The notes: generated by a model not told the origin, from the sequence alone. Counted from the first letter of the stretch, positions 8,374-17,589 are shown. The stretch: DNA of 64,000 bases from Nitrosomonas sp. PY1 (GCF_022836435.1 NZ_BQXC01000001.1:782400-846399), one strand, 5' to 3'. A program made the numbers and translations.

Positions 8374-9576
8374 TTGATAGACCATTTAAAATTTTTTTAC
8401 TTGTCTGTATGGATTCTGATTATTACGATGTTATCTGGTTGTATGTCTCCGATCGCGCTGAATCGCGCTGTATTAGCGTATGACGACGCGGTAACTGATA
8501 CGATCTCGCAGCAGTTGTTGATCAATATTGTTCGAGCGTATCATAGCCAACCCATTCACTTTACCGGTGTATCCAATATTGCTGCGACGTTTACTTTTAA
8601 TGCCGCTGCTGGGGCTACTCCCGCTTTAGGGGGGCTGGCAGGTACTACACTGATGCCGGTTTTTGGTGGTAGCTTATCTGAGAGCCCAACCATTAGTATT
8701 GTTCCCATTGAAGGAGAAGATTTCACCAAGCGATTGTTAACACCATTTGCACAAAACAAACTGACTTTATTGTTGCGGCAGCGCTATGATGTTGATTTGT
8801 TGTTGCGTATGATGGCGCAAGAAGTGCGACTACTGCAACAGCATTCACAGTACGCTATTTATCGTAATACACCTTCAGATACCGATAATTTTAAGATATT
8901 TCGTCGCATAGTGTTGCATCTTTCTGCCATTCAAGATGCTAATGCATTGCATGTCGAGCCTTTGCCAATGATACATAACTGGATTATTCCAGCGAATGCA
9001 GTGACGGCAGAGGGATTTCATTCTTTACAAAAAGAGTATGACGTACAATATGACGCCGAAAAAAAGACCTACACTTTGAGTAAGCATACCCCGGGTCCTA
9101 TTTTGATTACGAACTACGATCCCAGCACATTATCCAAACAAGAGCGGAAGGAATTACCTCAAATTGTTGAAGATTGGGATGTCAACGATATTGCCTTTGA
9201 CATTCGTGCCGGATACTATGGTGGAGATTGGCCTATGAGAGGAATTTTCAGACTTAGAAGCTTTCATTCGATTTTGGGGTTTCTCGGTAAAGCATTAGGT
9301 CAGGCGCCTGGTTACTATGTTGACAAAGATCCTAGAACGCCACCAATACTGAACAACGAGAATCCTGATTTAACGATGGCATTGAGGGCTTCCAATACTT
9401 TGCCGGTCGATGCAGATATTTCCGTTCGCTGGAATAATCGTTACTACATGGTGGATACACAAAGCCGATATGCTCGATGGAACCGTGAAGCTTTTCAACT
9501 ATTGTTTTTGTTGTTTCAAATGACGGTAACGGATATTCCGCGAGTAGGCGTTCCCTCCATTACTATCGCAAAATAA
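8374..9576 (+). CDS. Putative outer-membrane lipoprotein of unknown function
   Basis: A 400-residue exported lipoprotein. The N-terminal hydrophobic stretch ends in the lipobox LSGC (Cys23), so signal peptidase II processing is expected. Asn-free residues after Cys (MSPI) give no inner-membrane retention signal that I recognise, so outer-membrane sorting is likely. A Gly/Ala-rich segment (AAAGATPALGGLAGTT) lies near residues 70-90; the rest is mixed alpha/beta with no motif I can name. The start is TTG at 8374 behind AAGGAA; no ATG fits upstream of the signal sequence. The next gene begins one base after the stop, so the two are probably translationally coupled, yet their functions show no obvious link. 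Confidence 0.8.
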   Translation: MIDHLKFFYLSVWILIITMLSGCMSPIALNRAVLAYDDAVTDTISQQLLINIVRAYHSQPIHFTGVSNIAATFTFNAAAGATPALGGLAGTTLMPVFGGSLSESPTISIVPIEGEDFTKRLLTPFAQNKLTLLLRQRYDVDLLLRMMAQEVRLLQQHSQYAIYRNTPSDTDNFKIFRRIVLHLSAIQDANALHVEPLPMIHNWIIPANAVTAEGFHSLQKEYDVQYDAEKKTYTLSKHTPGPILITNYDPSTLSKQERKELPQIVEDWDVNDIAFDIRAGYYGGDWPMRGIFRLRSFHSILGFLGKALGQAPGYYVDKDPRTPPILNNENPDLTMALRASNTLPVDADISVRWNNRYYMVDTQSRYARWNREAFQLLFLLFQMTVTDIPRVGVPSITIAK

Positions 9577-9577
9577 T

Positions 9578-10552
9578 ATGCGTGCGGTCTTTCTTGATTT
9601 TGGTTCAGTAAGTCGTGAAGATTTGGATTGTGCAGCTCTCAATCAAGTTATTTCACCGTGGCAATATTATTACGACTCTTCCGATCAAGAAATTGTACAA
9701 AGAATTTGCGATGCAGAGATTGTCGTCAGTAATAAAGCTTCTCTCGCGCGACCAGCAATTGAAGCAGCGGTACGCTTGAAATTAATTTGTGTGGCGGCGA
9801 CTGGTTATAATAATGTGGATTTGGTAGCTGCAGCCGAGCATGGAATAGCGGTTTGCAATGTACGTGACTATGCCACGCCTTCTGTAGTACAACACGTTTT
9901 TCTATTGATGTTGAGCTTGGTTCGTCGTTTTATTGATTACCATGAATTGGTAAGCCGCGGTGGTTGGCAATCAAGTCAATTTTTTTGTCCTATGGATTTT
10001 CCTATTCAAGAGCTATCTGGAAAAACACTTGGAATTGTCGGCTATGGTGTCTTGGGTAAAGCGGTAGCGCAAGTGGCGCAAGCATTTGGCATGAATGTAT
10101 TAATTGCGGAACACAAAGATAAAACACCACGTCTCGGCAGAGTTGCATTTGATGAGGTGATTGGTCGATCGGATTTTATTACATTGCATTGTCCGTTGTC
10201 ACCGGATACGCAATATCTGATTGGTCAGCGTGAATTTGCACTGATGAAAGCTTCTGCATACTTGATTAATACAGCGCGAGGTGAATTGATTAATGAAATT
10301 GATTTATTGCAGTGTTTATCTTCCAAGCGTATTGCGGGTGCGGCTATTGATGTCATACAAGGAGAGCCGCCGAATCAGGATAGCTTGATTTTGCGACATC
10401 AACCCAATAATTTAATTATCACACCACATATCGCTTGGGCTAGTCAGGAATCCAGGCAACGATTGATCAATCAATTGGCGGATAATATTCGGAATTTCTT
10501 TCAACACAAGCCTTTCAGTCAAATTACCGATGCTCTTGGTAAGTCACATTAG
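9578..10552 (+). CDS. D-2-hydroxyacid dehydrogenase (glycerate dehydrogenase / hydroxypyruvate reductase type)
   Basis: NAD(P)-dependent dehydrogenase of D-2-hydroxyacids, 324 residues, two Rossmann domains. The cofactor motif LGIVGYGVLGKAVA is central. The catalytic triad is visible as Arg in TARGE, Glu in GEPPN and His in ITPHIAW. The VCVAATGYNNVDL-like start of the substrate domain (residues 67-80) resembles HprA-type hydroxypyruvate reductases, which interconvert glycerate and hydroxypyruvate. That substrate is inferred from resemblance; other D-hydroxyacids are possible. The gene starts one base after the lipoprotein stop. Confidence 0.88.
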   Translation: MRAVFLDFGSVSREDLDCAALNQVISPWQYYYDSSDQEIVQRICDAEIVVSNKASLARPAIEAAVRLKLICVAATGYNNVDLVAAAEHGIAVCNVRDYATPSVVQHVFLLMLSLVRRFIDYHELVSRGGWQSSQFFCPMDFPIQELSGKTLGIVGYGVLGKAVAQVAQAFGMNVLIAEHKDKTPRLGRVAFDEVIGRSDFITLHCPLSPDTQYLIGQREFALMKASAYLINTARGELINEIDLLQCLSSKRIAGAAIDVIQGEPPNQDSLILRHQPNNLIITPHIAWASQESRQRLINQLADNIRNFFQHKPFSQITDALGKSH

Positions 10553-10573
10553 AACCATTACAGGAATCAAACG

Positions 10574-10906
10574 ATGCAACAGTGGATTTTTTTGTCAATT
10601 GCGATTATCAGTGAAGTAATTGCCACCTCGTGCTTGAAAGCTTCAGAAGGCTTCACGCGCTTCTGGCCTTCGGTTGTTGTCGTGATCGGTTATTTATTGG
10701 CTTTTTATTTGTTGTCGTTAACGCTTAAAACTATTCCGGTTGGCATTGCTTACGCGATTTGGTCGGGTGTTGGTATAGTGTTGATTGCAATAGTAGGTTG
10801 GTTGTTTCTTGGGCAGAAATTGGATGTGCCTGCCATCATAGGTTTAGCGTTTATTATAACTGGTGTTATGGTTATTAATATTTTTTCTCAGACAACTGCG
10901 CATTGA
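10574..10906 (+). CDS. SMR-family multidrug efflux protein (EmrE/QacE-like)
   Basis: Small multidrug resistance transporter: a 110-residue, four-helix inner-membrane protein that exchanges protons for cationic drugs as a dimer. The essential membrane-embedded acidic residue is Glu14 (IISEVIATSCLKAS). The third-helix signature AIWSGVGIVLI matches the EmrE/QacE branch rather than the guanidinium-exporter (Gdx/SugE) branch. Length and all four spans are intact. It lies 21 bp after the dehydrogenase on the same strand. Confidence 0.93.
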   Translation: MQQWIFLSIAIISEVIATSCLKASEGFTRFWPSVVVVIGYLLAFYLLSLTLKTIPVGIAYAIWSGVGIVLIAIVGWLFLGQKLDVPAIIGLAFIITGVMVINIFSQTTAH

Positions 10907-10982
10907 TAAGGAGTTTCGAGAAATTCGCGATGAATTTAAATAAATGCTGTTTCGCTAGATATATGTTTGGGTATTACCTGCC

Positions 10983-11531
10983 ATGAGTAAAGCTTTTACC
11001 AAAGAAAATGATGACGATGAAGAGATCGATAACGCGCCGAAGTTACCGCAAGGTGTAAAGAACTATATTACCCCATCGGGTCATCAGCAGTTGCTAGATG
11101 AATTTAATCAATTGTGGAAGCTAGAGCGGCCTGAATTGGTTAAAACGATTGCTTGGGCGGCTTCGAATGGTGATCGCTCTGAAAATGGTGACTACATTTA
11201 TGGTAAAAAGCGTTTGCGTGAGATTGATCGTCGCCTGCGGTTTTTATCCAAGCGGTTGGATAATGCAGAAGTCGTAGATCCTGCAAAGCGCGGTAATTGT
11301 GACCAAGTATTTTTTGGCGCCACGGTGACTGTTAGTAATGCGGTTGGTGATGAACACACGTATAGTATTGTTGGTTTGGATGAGGCTGATCCTGGGAGTG
11401 GTCGCATCAGTTGGATTTCCCCCTTGGCTAAAGCGCTGCTGAAAGCACGGGAAGGCGACGTAGTGAAGCTACATACTCCAGTGGGTATTGAAGAATTGGA
11501 AGTGATAGAAATTTGTTATAAAGAGCTATAA
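10983..11531 (+). CDS. greB: Transcription elongation factor GreB
   Basis: Binds the RNA polymerase secondary channel and stimulates cleavage of backtracked transcripts. The 182-residue product has the N-terminal coiled coil whose tip reads NGDRSENGDY; Asp64 and Glu67 are the acidic residues that hold the catalytic metal. A C-terminal FKBP-like globular domain ends ...VIEICYKEL. A short acidic leader (DDDEEID, about residues 10-16) precedes the coiled coil. The YIYGKKRLREIDRR stretch distinguishes GreB from GreA. It is followed by a CPBP protease after about 65 bp. Confidence 0.95.
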   Translation: MSKAFTKENDDDEEIDNAPKLPQGVKNYITPSGHQQLLDEFNQLWKLERPELVKTIAWAASNGDRSENGDYIYGKKRLREIDRRLRFLSKRLDNAEVVDPAKRGNCDQVFFGATVTVSNAVGDEHTYSIVGLDEADPGSGRISWISPLAKALLKAREGDVVKLHTPVGIEELEVIEICYKEL

Positions 11532-11596
11532 CGGATGAACTCTTACGCGATACCCGATAGGATTTCATTATTTTCTTACTATCATTGAAGATAGTC

Positions 11597-12268
11597 ATGA
11601 TGTTCGAGCAGCATAGTTGGCATCGGATCGCACCATTTGGCGCTTATGTGCTTTTTATGTTATTGGAAGATGCATTGCTAGTCCTCTTGGACTGGGATGC
11701 CAATGAAGTACGTTTATTATATGCTGTAAAAATAACCGTTGTTGCGTCGTTGCTGTGGTGGTTTCGAAGTACTTATCGTGAGCTGCAATGGCCTGCCGGA
11801 AGCACGATGCGTACATGGATCGTTGCTATTGCTGCGGGTATCACGGTGTTTATCGTTTGGATAAATCTTACTGCGGATTGGATGATGATGGGAGGGTCAG
11901 TCGGATTCGACCCACGTGAAAATGGTGAAATCGACTGGTCATTTGTTGCGATCCGATTAATAGGCGCAGTATTGGTGGTACCTGTGATGGAAGAATTGTT
12001 CTGGCGGTCTTTTTTAATGCGCTGGTTACATCGCCCGAATTTTCTTGCGGTGAATCCAAGCCAAGTAGGTATCAAAGCTTTCTTGATAACCGCTTCGCTT
12101 TTTGCGGTTGCGCACAACCTTTGGTTTGCCGGATTATTGGCCGGTGTTGTTTATAATCTGTTGTATATGCGCAGTGGCATCTTGTGGTCGCCCATCTTAG
12201 CGCATGCAATCACTAACGCTATTTTGGGTATTTGGATTATTGCAACAAATAATTGGGATTTCTGGTGA
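11597..12268 (+). CDS. CPBP-family intramembrane protease, exosortase-associated CAAX protease-related type
   Basis: Membrane glutamic protease of the CPBP (Abi/CAAX) family, about 223 residues and 6-7 spans. The three active-site motifs are present: EELFWRSFLMRW (EExxxR), FAVAHNLW (FxxxH) and HAITN (HxxxN/D). The overall form, especially the long N-terminal part and the PVMEELFWRSFLMR stretch, matches the CAAX protease-related proteins found in PEP-CTERM/exosortase bacteria. This fits the exosortase-A-associated genes at 26222-30225. Its substrate is unknown. Start is uncertain: ATG 11597, ATG 11600 or TTG 11585 all read in frame. Confidence 0.85.
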   Translation: MMFEQHSWHRIAPFGAYVLFMLLEDALLVLLDWDANEVRLLYAVKITVVASLLWWFRSTYRELQWPAGSTMRTWIVAIAAGITVFIVWINLTADWMMMGGSVGFDPRENGEIDWSFVAIRLIGAVLVVPVMEELFWRSFLMRWLHRPNFLAVNPSQVGIKAFLITASLFAVAHNLWFAGLLAGVVYNLLYMRSGILWSPILAHAITNAILGIWIIATNNWDFW

Positions 12269-12505
12269 TGAAGCTGAAGAATATATTTCATTAATTTATC
12301 AATATAATTAGTCCCTCCTGAGTAACTTCGATTTTCAAAAATAATTTAATAGTTTTCCTTATTGTGTTTTTGTACGTTTTCGGCTAGTGATTTACATTGA
12401 CCCAAAAAGATATTCGATGTTAGAGTTCAGTCGATATGTCGATAGATATTGCGCAACAAGAGCAATCAGTCGAAAGCGTCTACTATGATAATAAGGGGAG
12501 AGATA

Positions 12506-13906
12506 ATGAAGTATAAATCGATGTATAGGCGCTGGAGTGCGCTTGTGCAGGCTATTATGATTGGAGGGTTGTTGCTTGTTGGTATGACGGCTATACAAGC
12601 CAGTACAACCATGAGTACTCGGAGCAGCCAGCCTACGAGCGCTAGTAGCAATTTTATGAAGTTTTTGAGGGATAGTGGTATTAGTATTGGCGGATGGGTG
12701 AATGGTGGCGCTACTTTTAATCCCAGTCAAACCGATGGCTTTATGGGCCCAGTAACCTTTGCGGATCAAGCAAATAGAGTTCAGTTGAATCAATTCAATA
12801 TTTTTATTGAGCGCGCGGTGAAAACTGAAGGAAAAGGTTGGGATTTTGGTTTCCGTACGGGCTTTATGTTTGGTACCGACGCCATTTTTACGCAAGCATA
12901 CGGTAACCCTGCATTTGATGTCAATAATGGCAGACCATTGGGTGATCGTGGTCATTGGGATCTGGATATTTGTTGTAAGTCACTTCGTACCTATGGCATT
13001 GCTATTCCGCAAGCGTATGCAGAAATTTACGCACCAGTAGGAAATGGTATAAATGTTAAGGTCGGTCATTTCTTTACACCGATTGGTTATGAATCAGTTC
13101 CGGCACCGAATAATTTCTTCTACACCCATGCCTATACGATGCAATATGGCGAACCTTTCACGCATATGGGGGTATTAGCCAATTACACAGTTAACGCTAA
13201 TTTTACGACTTTCGCGGGTGCAATAGGAGGTAGTGGAACGGGTGGATGGGACGGTAATTTTGATCGTGAATTGGGAAATTGGGGAGGAATTGGTGGCGTC
13301 ACTTGGTTTAGTAATGATGCGAAAACTTCGCTCAATATCAGTGGTACCGGTAGCACCACATCGACACGCAACAGCAGCTTTTGGGGTATGTATAGTATAG
13401 TTTTTAGGCACATGATTACTGATAAAACGCATTTAATTGTGCAACATGATCATGGTTTTGCGGATAATGTGTTGCTAGCTAACTTGTATGAATCGGGCGT
13501 AAATAAGGATGCTGCTTGGTATGGTGTAAACACTCATTTGTATTATGACTTGTCAAGAGATCTTGCTATCGGTACTCGTTTTGAGTGGTTTAGAGATCGT
13601 GATGGCTTTCGTGTGTTTTCACCTGGGCGTGTAGCGGCAGCCACCAATCATTTGGGTCAAAGCTATGCATTAGGTGGATCTACTCAATTGGCTGCAAGCA
13701 CCCCTGCTGATTATTATGCAGTGACCATTGGCGCGAACTGGAAGGCAGCTAAAACTTTAAATATGAATTGGAAAGGGTTGAGACAGCTAAATATTCGTCC
13801 GAACATTCGTTGGGATAGAGCGGATGGATTGCATGCGGCATATCGGCCTTTTGGTGGAAATAAAGATCAAATTATATTTTCTTTGGATGCGATGATTCCA
13901 TTCTGA
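12506..13906 (+). CDS. Outer-membrane beta-barrel porin (OmpL-like, BBP2 type)
   Basis: A 466-residue outer-membrane barrel. The signal peptide (residues 1-32, ending AIQA) is followed by a Ser/Thr-rich linker, then SIGGWVNGGATFNPSQ and repeated aromatic amphipathic strands typical of the putative beta-barrel porin-2 family. The protein ends in Phe (DAMIPF). I chose the ATG at 12506 because AAGGGGAG lies 5 bp before it; a TTG extension to 12449 would put 19 polar residues before the signal. Two adjacent Cys (DICCKS, about residue 156) are unusual in a porin. Solute is unknown. Confidence 0.85.
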   Translation: MKYKSMYRRWSALVQAIMIGGLLLVGMTAIQASTTMSTRSSQPTSASSNFMKFLRDSGISIGGWVNGGATFNPSQTDGFMGPVTFADQANRVQLNQFNIFIERAVKTEGKGWDFGFRTGFMFGTDAIFTQAYGNPAFDVNNGRPLGDRGHWDLDICCKSLRTYGIAIPQAYAEIYAPVGNGINVKVGHFFTPIGYESVPAPNNFFYTHAYTMQYGEPFTHMGVLANYTVNANFTTFAGAIGGSGTGGWDGNFDRELGNWGGIGGVTWFSNDAKTSLNISGTGSTTSTRNSSFWGMYSIVFRHMITDKTHLIVQHDHGFADNVLLANLYESGVNKDAAWYGVNTHLYYDLSRDLAIGTRFEWFRDRDGFRVFSPGRVAAATNHLGQSYALGGSTQLAASTPADYYAVTIGANWKAAKTLNMNWKGLRQLNIRPNIRWDRADGLHAAYRPFGGNKDQIIFSLDAMIPF

Positions 13907-13934
13907 TATAACGAATACGATCGCTATTACTGTT

Positions 13935-13978
13935 GAAATAATGAGAAGTGCATTTACAAGTGCATTTCTCATTATTTC
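13935..13978. terminator. Strong hairpin between convergent porin and rluD genes, probable two-way terminator
   Basis: Arms at 13935-13952 and 13961-13978 pair over 18 bp with a single G-T step, around an 8-base loop (TTTACAAG). The right arm overlaps the rluD stop codon at 13972. Neither side has a long T-run, so it is not a textbook intrinsic terminator, but its place between convergent ends and the length of the stem favour a shared transcription stop or mRNA 3'-end stabiliser. Confidence 0.7.
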
Positions 13979-14976
13979 TCCTGGAAATGTTCTTGAAATG
14001 CTTGCAATAGCGCATTCAAATCGTCGGGTAGAGGTGCCTCCCAGCATAGGGTTTCTCCATTTTCTGGATGAGAGAGTGTTATTTTTCGTGCGTGCAGTGC
14101 TTGTCTGGGAAAGTTAGTATTTAATCGTTGTAGAATGGAATCTTTCTTGATCAATTTTCTGCCATACACAGAATCACCAATGAGAGGATGCCCAATCGAT
14201 TGCATATGAACACGAATTTGGTGTGTTCGACCGGTATCGAGACTGCATTCCAATACTGTGCAATCATCATACTTTTTGTGAATGCGATAAAAAGTTCGTG
14301 CAGGTTTGCCTTTTGAAGTTATCGCCATTTTAGTGCGTTGCGTAGGGTGTCGCCCAATTGGGGCGTCTACGATACCGTTTTGCGATACATTTCCAAGAAC
14401 AATTGCCAGATAATCACGCTTTATCGTGCGCAGTTGTAATTGTCGCACCAAATGAATTTGTGCCTCAATAGTTTTTGCGACAACCAAGAGCCCGCTGGTA
14501 TCTTTATCCAAACGGTGAACAATGCCTGCTCGGGGTACTTGCGATAATGGCGGTGCATGGTGTAACAAAGCATTTAGCAGTGTTCCTTGCCAATTACCGT
14601 TACCGGGGTGGCAGACAAGACCGGCAGGTTTGTTGACGATAATGAGCGCGTTATCTTCGTAAACGATGTTCAACCGAATATTTTCTGCCATATGGCTGGA
14701 TTGCGTGTCCGGCTCGTCTTTGGGGAAAATTTGAATCGACTCACCCCCCCATACTTTTTGCTTTGCATTTACCGTTTGTTCGTTCAGAATAACGCGGTTC
14801 TCGGAGATCCAGCTTTGTAATCGACTACGGGAGTAGTCTGGCAGTAATTTCGCAAGCGCTTGATCTAGTCGCAATCCAATGAAGCTGGTTGGTATGATAA
14901 GCTGAATTACCGGTTGGCTTGGTTGCTTTACGTTATAATCAGCAGATGAGTTTTTGTTTTTTATGGAATTTGTCAT
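13972..14976 (-). CDS. rluD: 23S rRNA pseudouridine synthase RluD
   Basis: Makes pseudouridines in helix 69 of 23S rRNA. The product (334 residues from the chosen start) has an N-terminal S4-like RNA-binding domain (GLRLDQALAKLLPDYSRSRL). The catalytic domain contains HRLDKDTSGLLVVAK with catalytic Asp at about residue 157, and HQIRVHMQSIGHPLIGD near the C-terminus. The frame extends upstream to 15078, but the ATG at 14976 gives the normal RluD leader. That start codon overlaps, on the opposite strand, the start of bamD at 14975 within one CATG. The rluD/bamD divergent pair is common in proteobacteria; zero spacing is not. Confidence 0.93.
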   Translation of the reverse strand: MTNSIKNKNSSADYNVKQPSQPVIQLIIPTSFIGLRLDQALAKLLPDYSRSRLQSWISENRVILNEQTVNAKQKVWGGESIQIFPKDEPDTQSSHMAENIRLNIVYEDNALIIVNKPAGLVCHPGNGNWQGTLLNALLHHAPPLSQVPRAGIVHRLDKDTSGLLVVAKTIEAQIHLVRQLQLRTIKRDYLAIVLGNVSQNGIVDAPIGRHPTQRTKMAITSKGKPARTFYRIHKKYDDCTVLECSLDTGRTHQIRVHMQSIGHPLIGDSVYGRKLIKKDSILQRLNTNFPRQALHARKITLSHPENGETLCWEAPLPDDLNALLQAFQEHFQEK

Positions 14977-15787
14977 GTTACGTAGTGTAGCGCTAATTTT
15001 GATGTTATGGTGGTTGTCCGCCTGTAACTTATTAACAGGTCGAGAAGTAGCTGAAAGCCAGGAAGATTGGTCGGCCAATAAATTCTATAGTGAAGCAAAT
15101 CAAAAGCTCACAGAAGGAAATTTTTCCGGTGCAGTCAAGTTATATGAGACCTTGGAATCGCGCTATCCTTATGGACGTATTGCCCAACAAGCGCAGCTGG
15201 AAACCGCTTACGCACACTATAAAAATGATGAGCCGGCTTCGGCAATCGCGGCAGCAGATCGCTTTATTAAACTTCACCCTCACCACGCTAACGTTGACTA
15301 TGCCTATTATATTAAAGGGCTAGCGAGTTTTAACGATAATTGGGGATTAATGGGTTTTTTGATGAAGGGTCCTTTCCAACAGGATATGAGTGAGCGTGAC
15401 TCAAAAATGTCGAAAGAGTCATTTGAAAACTTCAAAGAATTGATTACCCGTTTTCCTGACAGTAAGTATGCAGCAGATTCTCGACTGCGTATGGCTTACC
15501 TGATCAATTCGATTGCCATGAATGACATTCATGCTGCGCGCTATTATATGAAACGAAAAGCCTATATTGCTGCAGCGAACCGGGCGCAAGATGTGGTTAA
15601 GGAATATCCCCCGACCCCAGCCACCGAAGAAGCGTTGTATATTATGATTAAAGCTTATGAAGTATTGGAAATGCAAGATTTACGCGATGACGCAGAGCGT
15701 GTGATGCGTATAAACTTTCCAGAAAGTCACTTTCTGAGAGAGCTACCGGAAGTTGGTGCATTGCCTTGGTGGGTGTTCTGGAGGTAA
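14975..15787 (+). CDS. bamD: Outer membrane protein assembly factor BamD
   Basis: Essential lipoprotein of the BAM complex; its TPR repeats hold BamA and the other lipoproteins. The 270-residue product has a lipobox LSAC with Cys17 and then five TPR-like repeats, among them NFSGAVKLYETLESRYPYG, HANVDYAYYIKGLA and FKELITRFPDSKYAADSRLR. The ATG at 14975 gives a compact lipoprotein signal; ATG 14963 or TTG 14954 would add four or seven residues. A GGA eight bases before 14975 may serve as ribosome-binding site. The gene is divergent from rluD with overlapping start codons, so its promoter must lie inside rluD. Confidence 0.95.
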   Translation: MLRSVALILMLWWLSACNLLTGREVAESQEDWSANKFYSEANQKLTEGNFSGAVKLYETLESRYPYGRIAQQAQLETAYAHYKNDEPASAIAAADRFIKLHPHHANVDYAYYIKGLASFNDNWGLMGFLMKGPFQQDMSERDSKMSKESFENFKELITRFPDSKYAADSRLRMAYLINSIAMNDIHAARYYMKRKAYIAAANRAQDVVKEYPPTPATEEALYIMIKAYEVLEMQDLRDDAERVMRINFPESHFLRELPEVGALPWWVFWR

Positions 15788-15805
15788 CTAGGCCTCAAAG
15801 ATTCG

Positions 15806-16249
15806 CTAAGTGCTTTTTAAATGTATCGCCAGCACATCGCATTGTGCATGATACAGAATATCTTTGGCAGTAGAGCCCATTAATACCGCTAATCCATGTC
15901 GGCTATGCGATCCAACGACGATTAAATCGATCTGTAATTTTACTGCCAGTTGTATGATTTCTTCTTGAGGGTTTCCCCAAACCATCCAACACTGGGATGG
16001 TGCAATACCTAGATGATTACCGATATGGCGTAGTTTGCTTTTTTCAGCTTCCAGCAATGCATCGTGGGTACTTTCATCCAATGAAATAACCGTTCCGTAG
16101 GGCGTATCCGGCATCGGAATGTTGTCCAATACGTGAATAATATGCAATTGTGCTTTTAATTGCTCAGCTAAATCTTTGGCTTTTTTGGTTATAGCTTCAT
16201 CGTGTTCGGAAAATTCAATAGCTAGTAATATGTTTTTATAGTTATTCAT
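15806..16249 (-). CDS. Universal stress protein, UspA family
   Basis: Cytoplasmic nucleotide-binding alpha/beta protein of 147 residues. It starts with the family beta strand NILLAIEFSEHDE and has the C-terminal ATP-binding pattern VVGSHSRHGLAVLMGSTA (G-x2-G-x9-G-S/T type), as in ATP-binding UspA relatives. The ATG at 16249 is preferred over a TTG three codons upstream. It converges with bamD, only 18 bp apart, and is followed (on its own strand upstream) by a hydrolase gene. Role is general stress survival by family; no specific trigger can be read here. Confidence 0.9.
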   Translation of the reverse strand: MNNYKNILLAIEFSEHDEAITKKAKDLAEQLKAQLHIIHVLDNIPMPDTPYGTVISLDESTHDALLEAEKSKLRHIGNHLGIAPSQCWMVWGNPQEEIIQLAVKLQIDLIVVGSHSRHGLAVLMGSTAKDILYHAQCDVLAIHLKST

Positions 16250-16367
16250 AGATGTCAAATCATTTTAGATAAAGCATTAATGCACAATAAATACCACAGT
16301 ATACTTTATCAATCAGAAATTTTTGCCAGAAATAGCCTAAAAAGTAATATGTCTCGTACGGATGCGT

Positions 16368-17243
16368 TTAGTGGTTCTGTAAATAAAATTCAAAAAATTC
16401 TGTAATGCGTTCTTCATACATTTTCCCTGCATAAGTATGCATGTTGAAATGCTTTGCCCCGGGAACAATCCATAATTCTTTTGGTTCTATCGCTGTTGTG
16501 TACATGCGTTCGACTTCAGATGGAGTTGTATGTGCATCGTCCGTGCCTGAAATAAAAAATACCGGGGCATTTAAATGAGTTATCTGCGAAATAGGGTCCA
16601 GTTCAGTAATTGGTACGTCGAGAAAAAAGGAAAACTGGAAAAGCACGATAGGTGATAGCAAGCTTCCATATTCTCCAAGATGTAGCTTTAAACGATTATT
16701 GATAGCTTCTTCGAGAGTGGCATGCACTGATTCGAGAATGACCGCATCAAATAACAGATGAGGCTTAGCAAGAATAATTGCTGCGCCACCTAAAGAAGCG
16801 CCGAGGGCGCCAATTCGTTCCTGTGGAAATTTTTTGCGCAAATATTTTGCCGCCGCTAATACATTTTCAGATTCTCGTGAACCAAAGGTGATTTTTTCTC
16901 CTGGTGTTTCGCCATGCGCATGCAGATCAATCATGAGAGTAGTATAGCCACGATCTCGCAAGAATCTGGCTCGACTCAGCATTTCAACACGATTGCTGCG
17001 CATGGAATGAGCGAGCAATATGACGCCTTTGCCAGGTTCTCCATAGCTAAGCCAACCCCGTACAAGAGAGTTTTCTTCCATCGGAACTTGGACTGATTCC
17101 ACTGGTAGATCGATAGATAAAGCGCTGACCGAAGTAGGTACGGGATTAGTCAACAATGCGATCAGTAGAAACAGTAATATCGCAATAATAACAATGAGTG
17201 CTAGAATTCCGAGCAAAAGTTTGTGCAAGATGACTTTGTTCAT
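16368..17243 (-). CDS. Membrane-anchored alpha/beta hydrolase
   Basis: A 291-residue hydrolase with one N-terminal membrane span (about residues 9-31) and a periplasm-facing or cytoplasm-facing alpha/beta-hydrolase domain. The nucleophile elbow is GASLGG with Ser150; likely acid and base are Asp235 or Asp236 (SGTDDAH) and His265 (AKHFNM). The oxyanion segment LLAHSMRSNR replaces the more usual HGxxG, as in BAAT/dienelactone-like serine peptidase relatives. Substrate is unknown. The gene stands alone on the minus strand, divergent from the Hpt-REC-GGDEF gene. Confidence 0.85.
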   Translation of the reverse strand: MNKVILHKLLLGILALIVIIAILLFLLIALLTNPVPTSVSALSIDLPVESVQVPMEENSLVRGWLSYGEPGKGVILLAHSMRSNRVEMLSRARFLRDRGYTTLMIDLHAHGETPGEKITFGSRESENVLAAAKYLRKKFPQERIGALGASLGGAAIILAKPHLLFDAVILESVHATLEEAINNRLKLHLGEYGSLLSPIVLFQFSFFLDVPITELDPISQITHLNAPVFFISGTDDAHTTPSEVERMYTTAIEPKELWIVPGAKHFNMHTYAGKMYEERITEFFEFYLQNH

Positions 17244-17589
17244 TTAGTTTCCATAAAAATATTTAGGAATTGTACGGATGGGGTAATAATCATTTCACTG
17301 AAAAGTTTCTTTAAAAGCACAGGTTTTCTTATTCTTGCATAGAGTTGAACTTATGAAATTTTGTATTCATACTATTCAGGTTTATCGTTAATGTTTTTAA
17401 ATTAAGAGATAATGTGTTCATAAGGAATTCTATGGTTTTATCAAGCATGGAATGAATTCATTGCATCCTTCGTCATTCGATCAGTTTTGGTTGAGGGACA
17501 ACTTGCAAAAATACTTTAGCGTTTTCAACTGCATGTGGCTTATATAAAAAGATAAAAAGATCTTATATTTCAACAATTGGATAGTTATT
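17244..17589. other. Divergent intergenic region with no recognised gene
   Basis: A 346-bp AT-rich stretch between the hydrolase (minus) and the Hpt-REC-GGDEF gene (plus). It must hold promoters for both. The last 60 bp are a run of A/T with ATATAAAAAGATAAAAAGATC, within which a -10 element could sit, but I cannot name one with confidence. No coding signal, tRNA or strong hairpin was seen. Confidence 0.4.

Noticed and set aside
12436-12516. A short frame overlapping the OmpL-like porin start
   Set aside because: It ends within the porin start and has no ribosome-binding site; no sign that it is translated.
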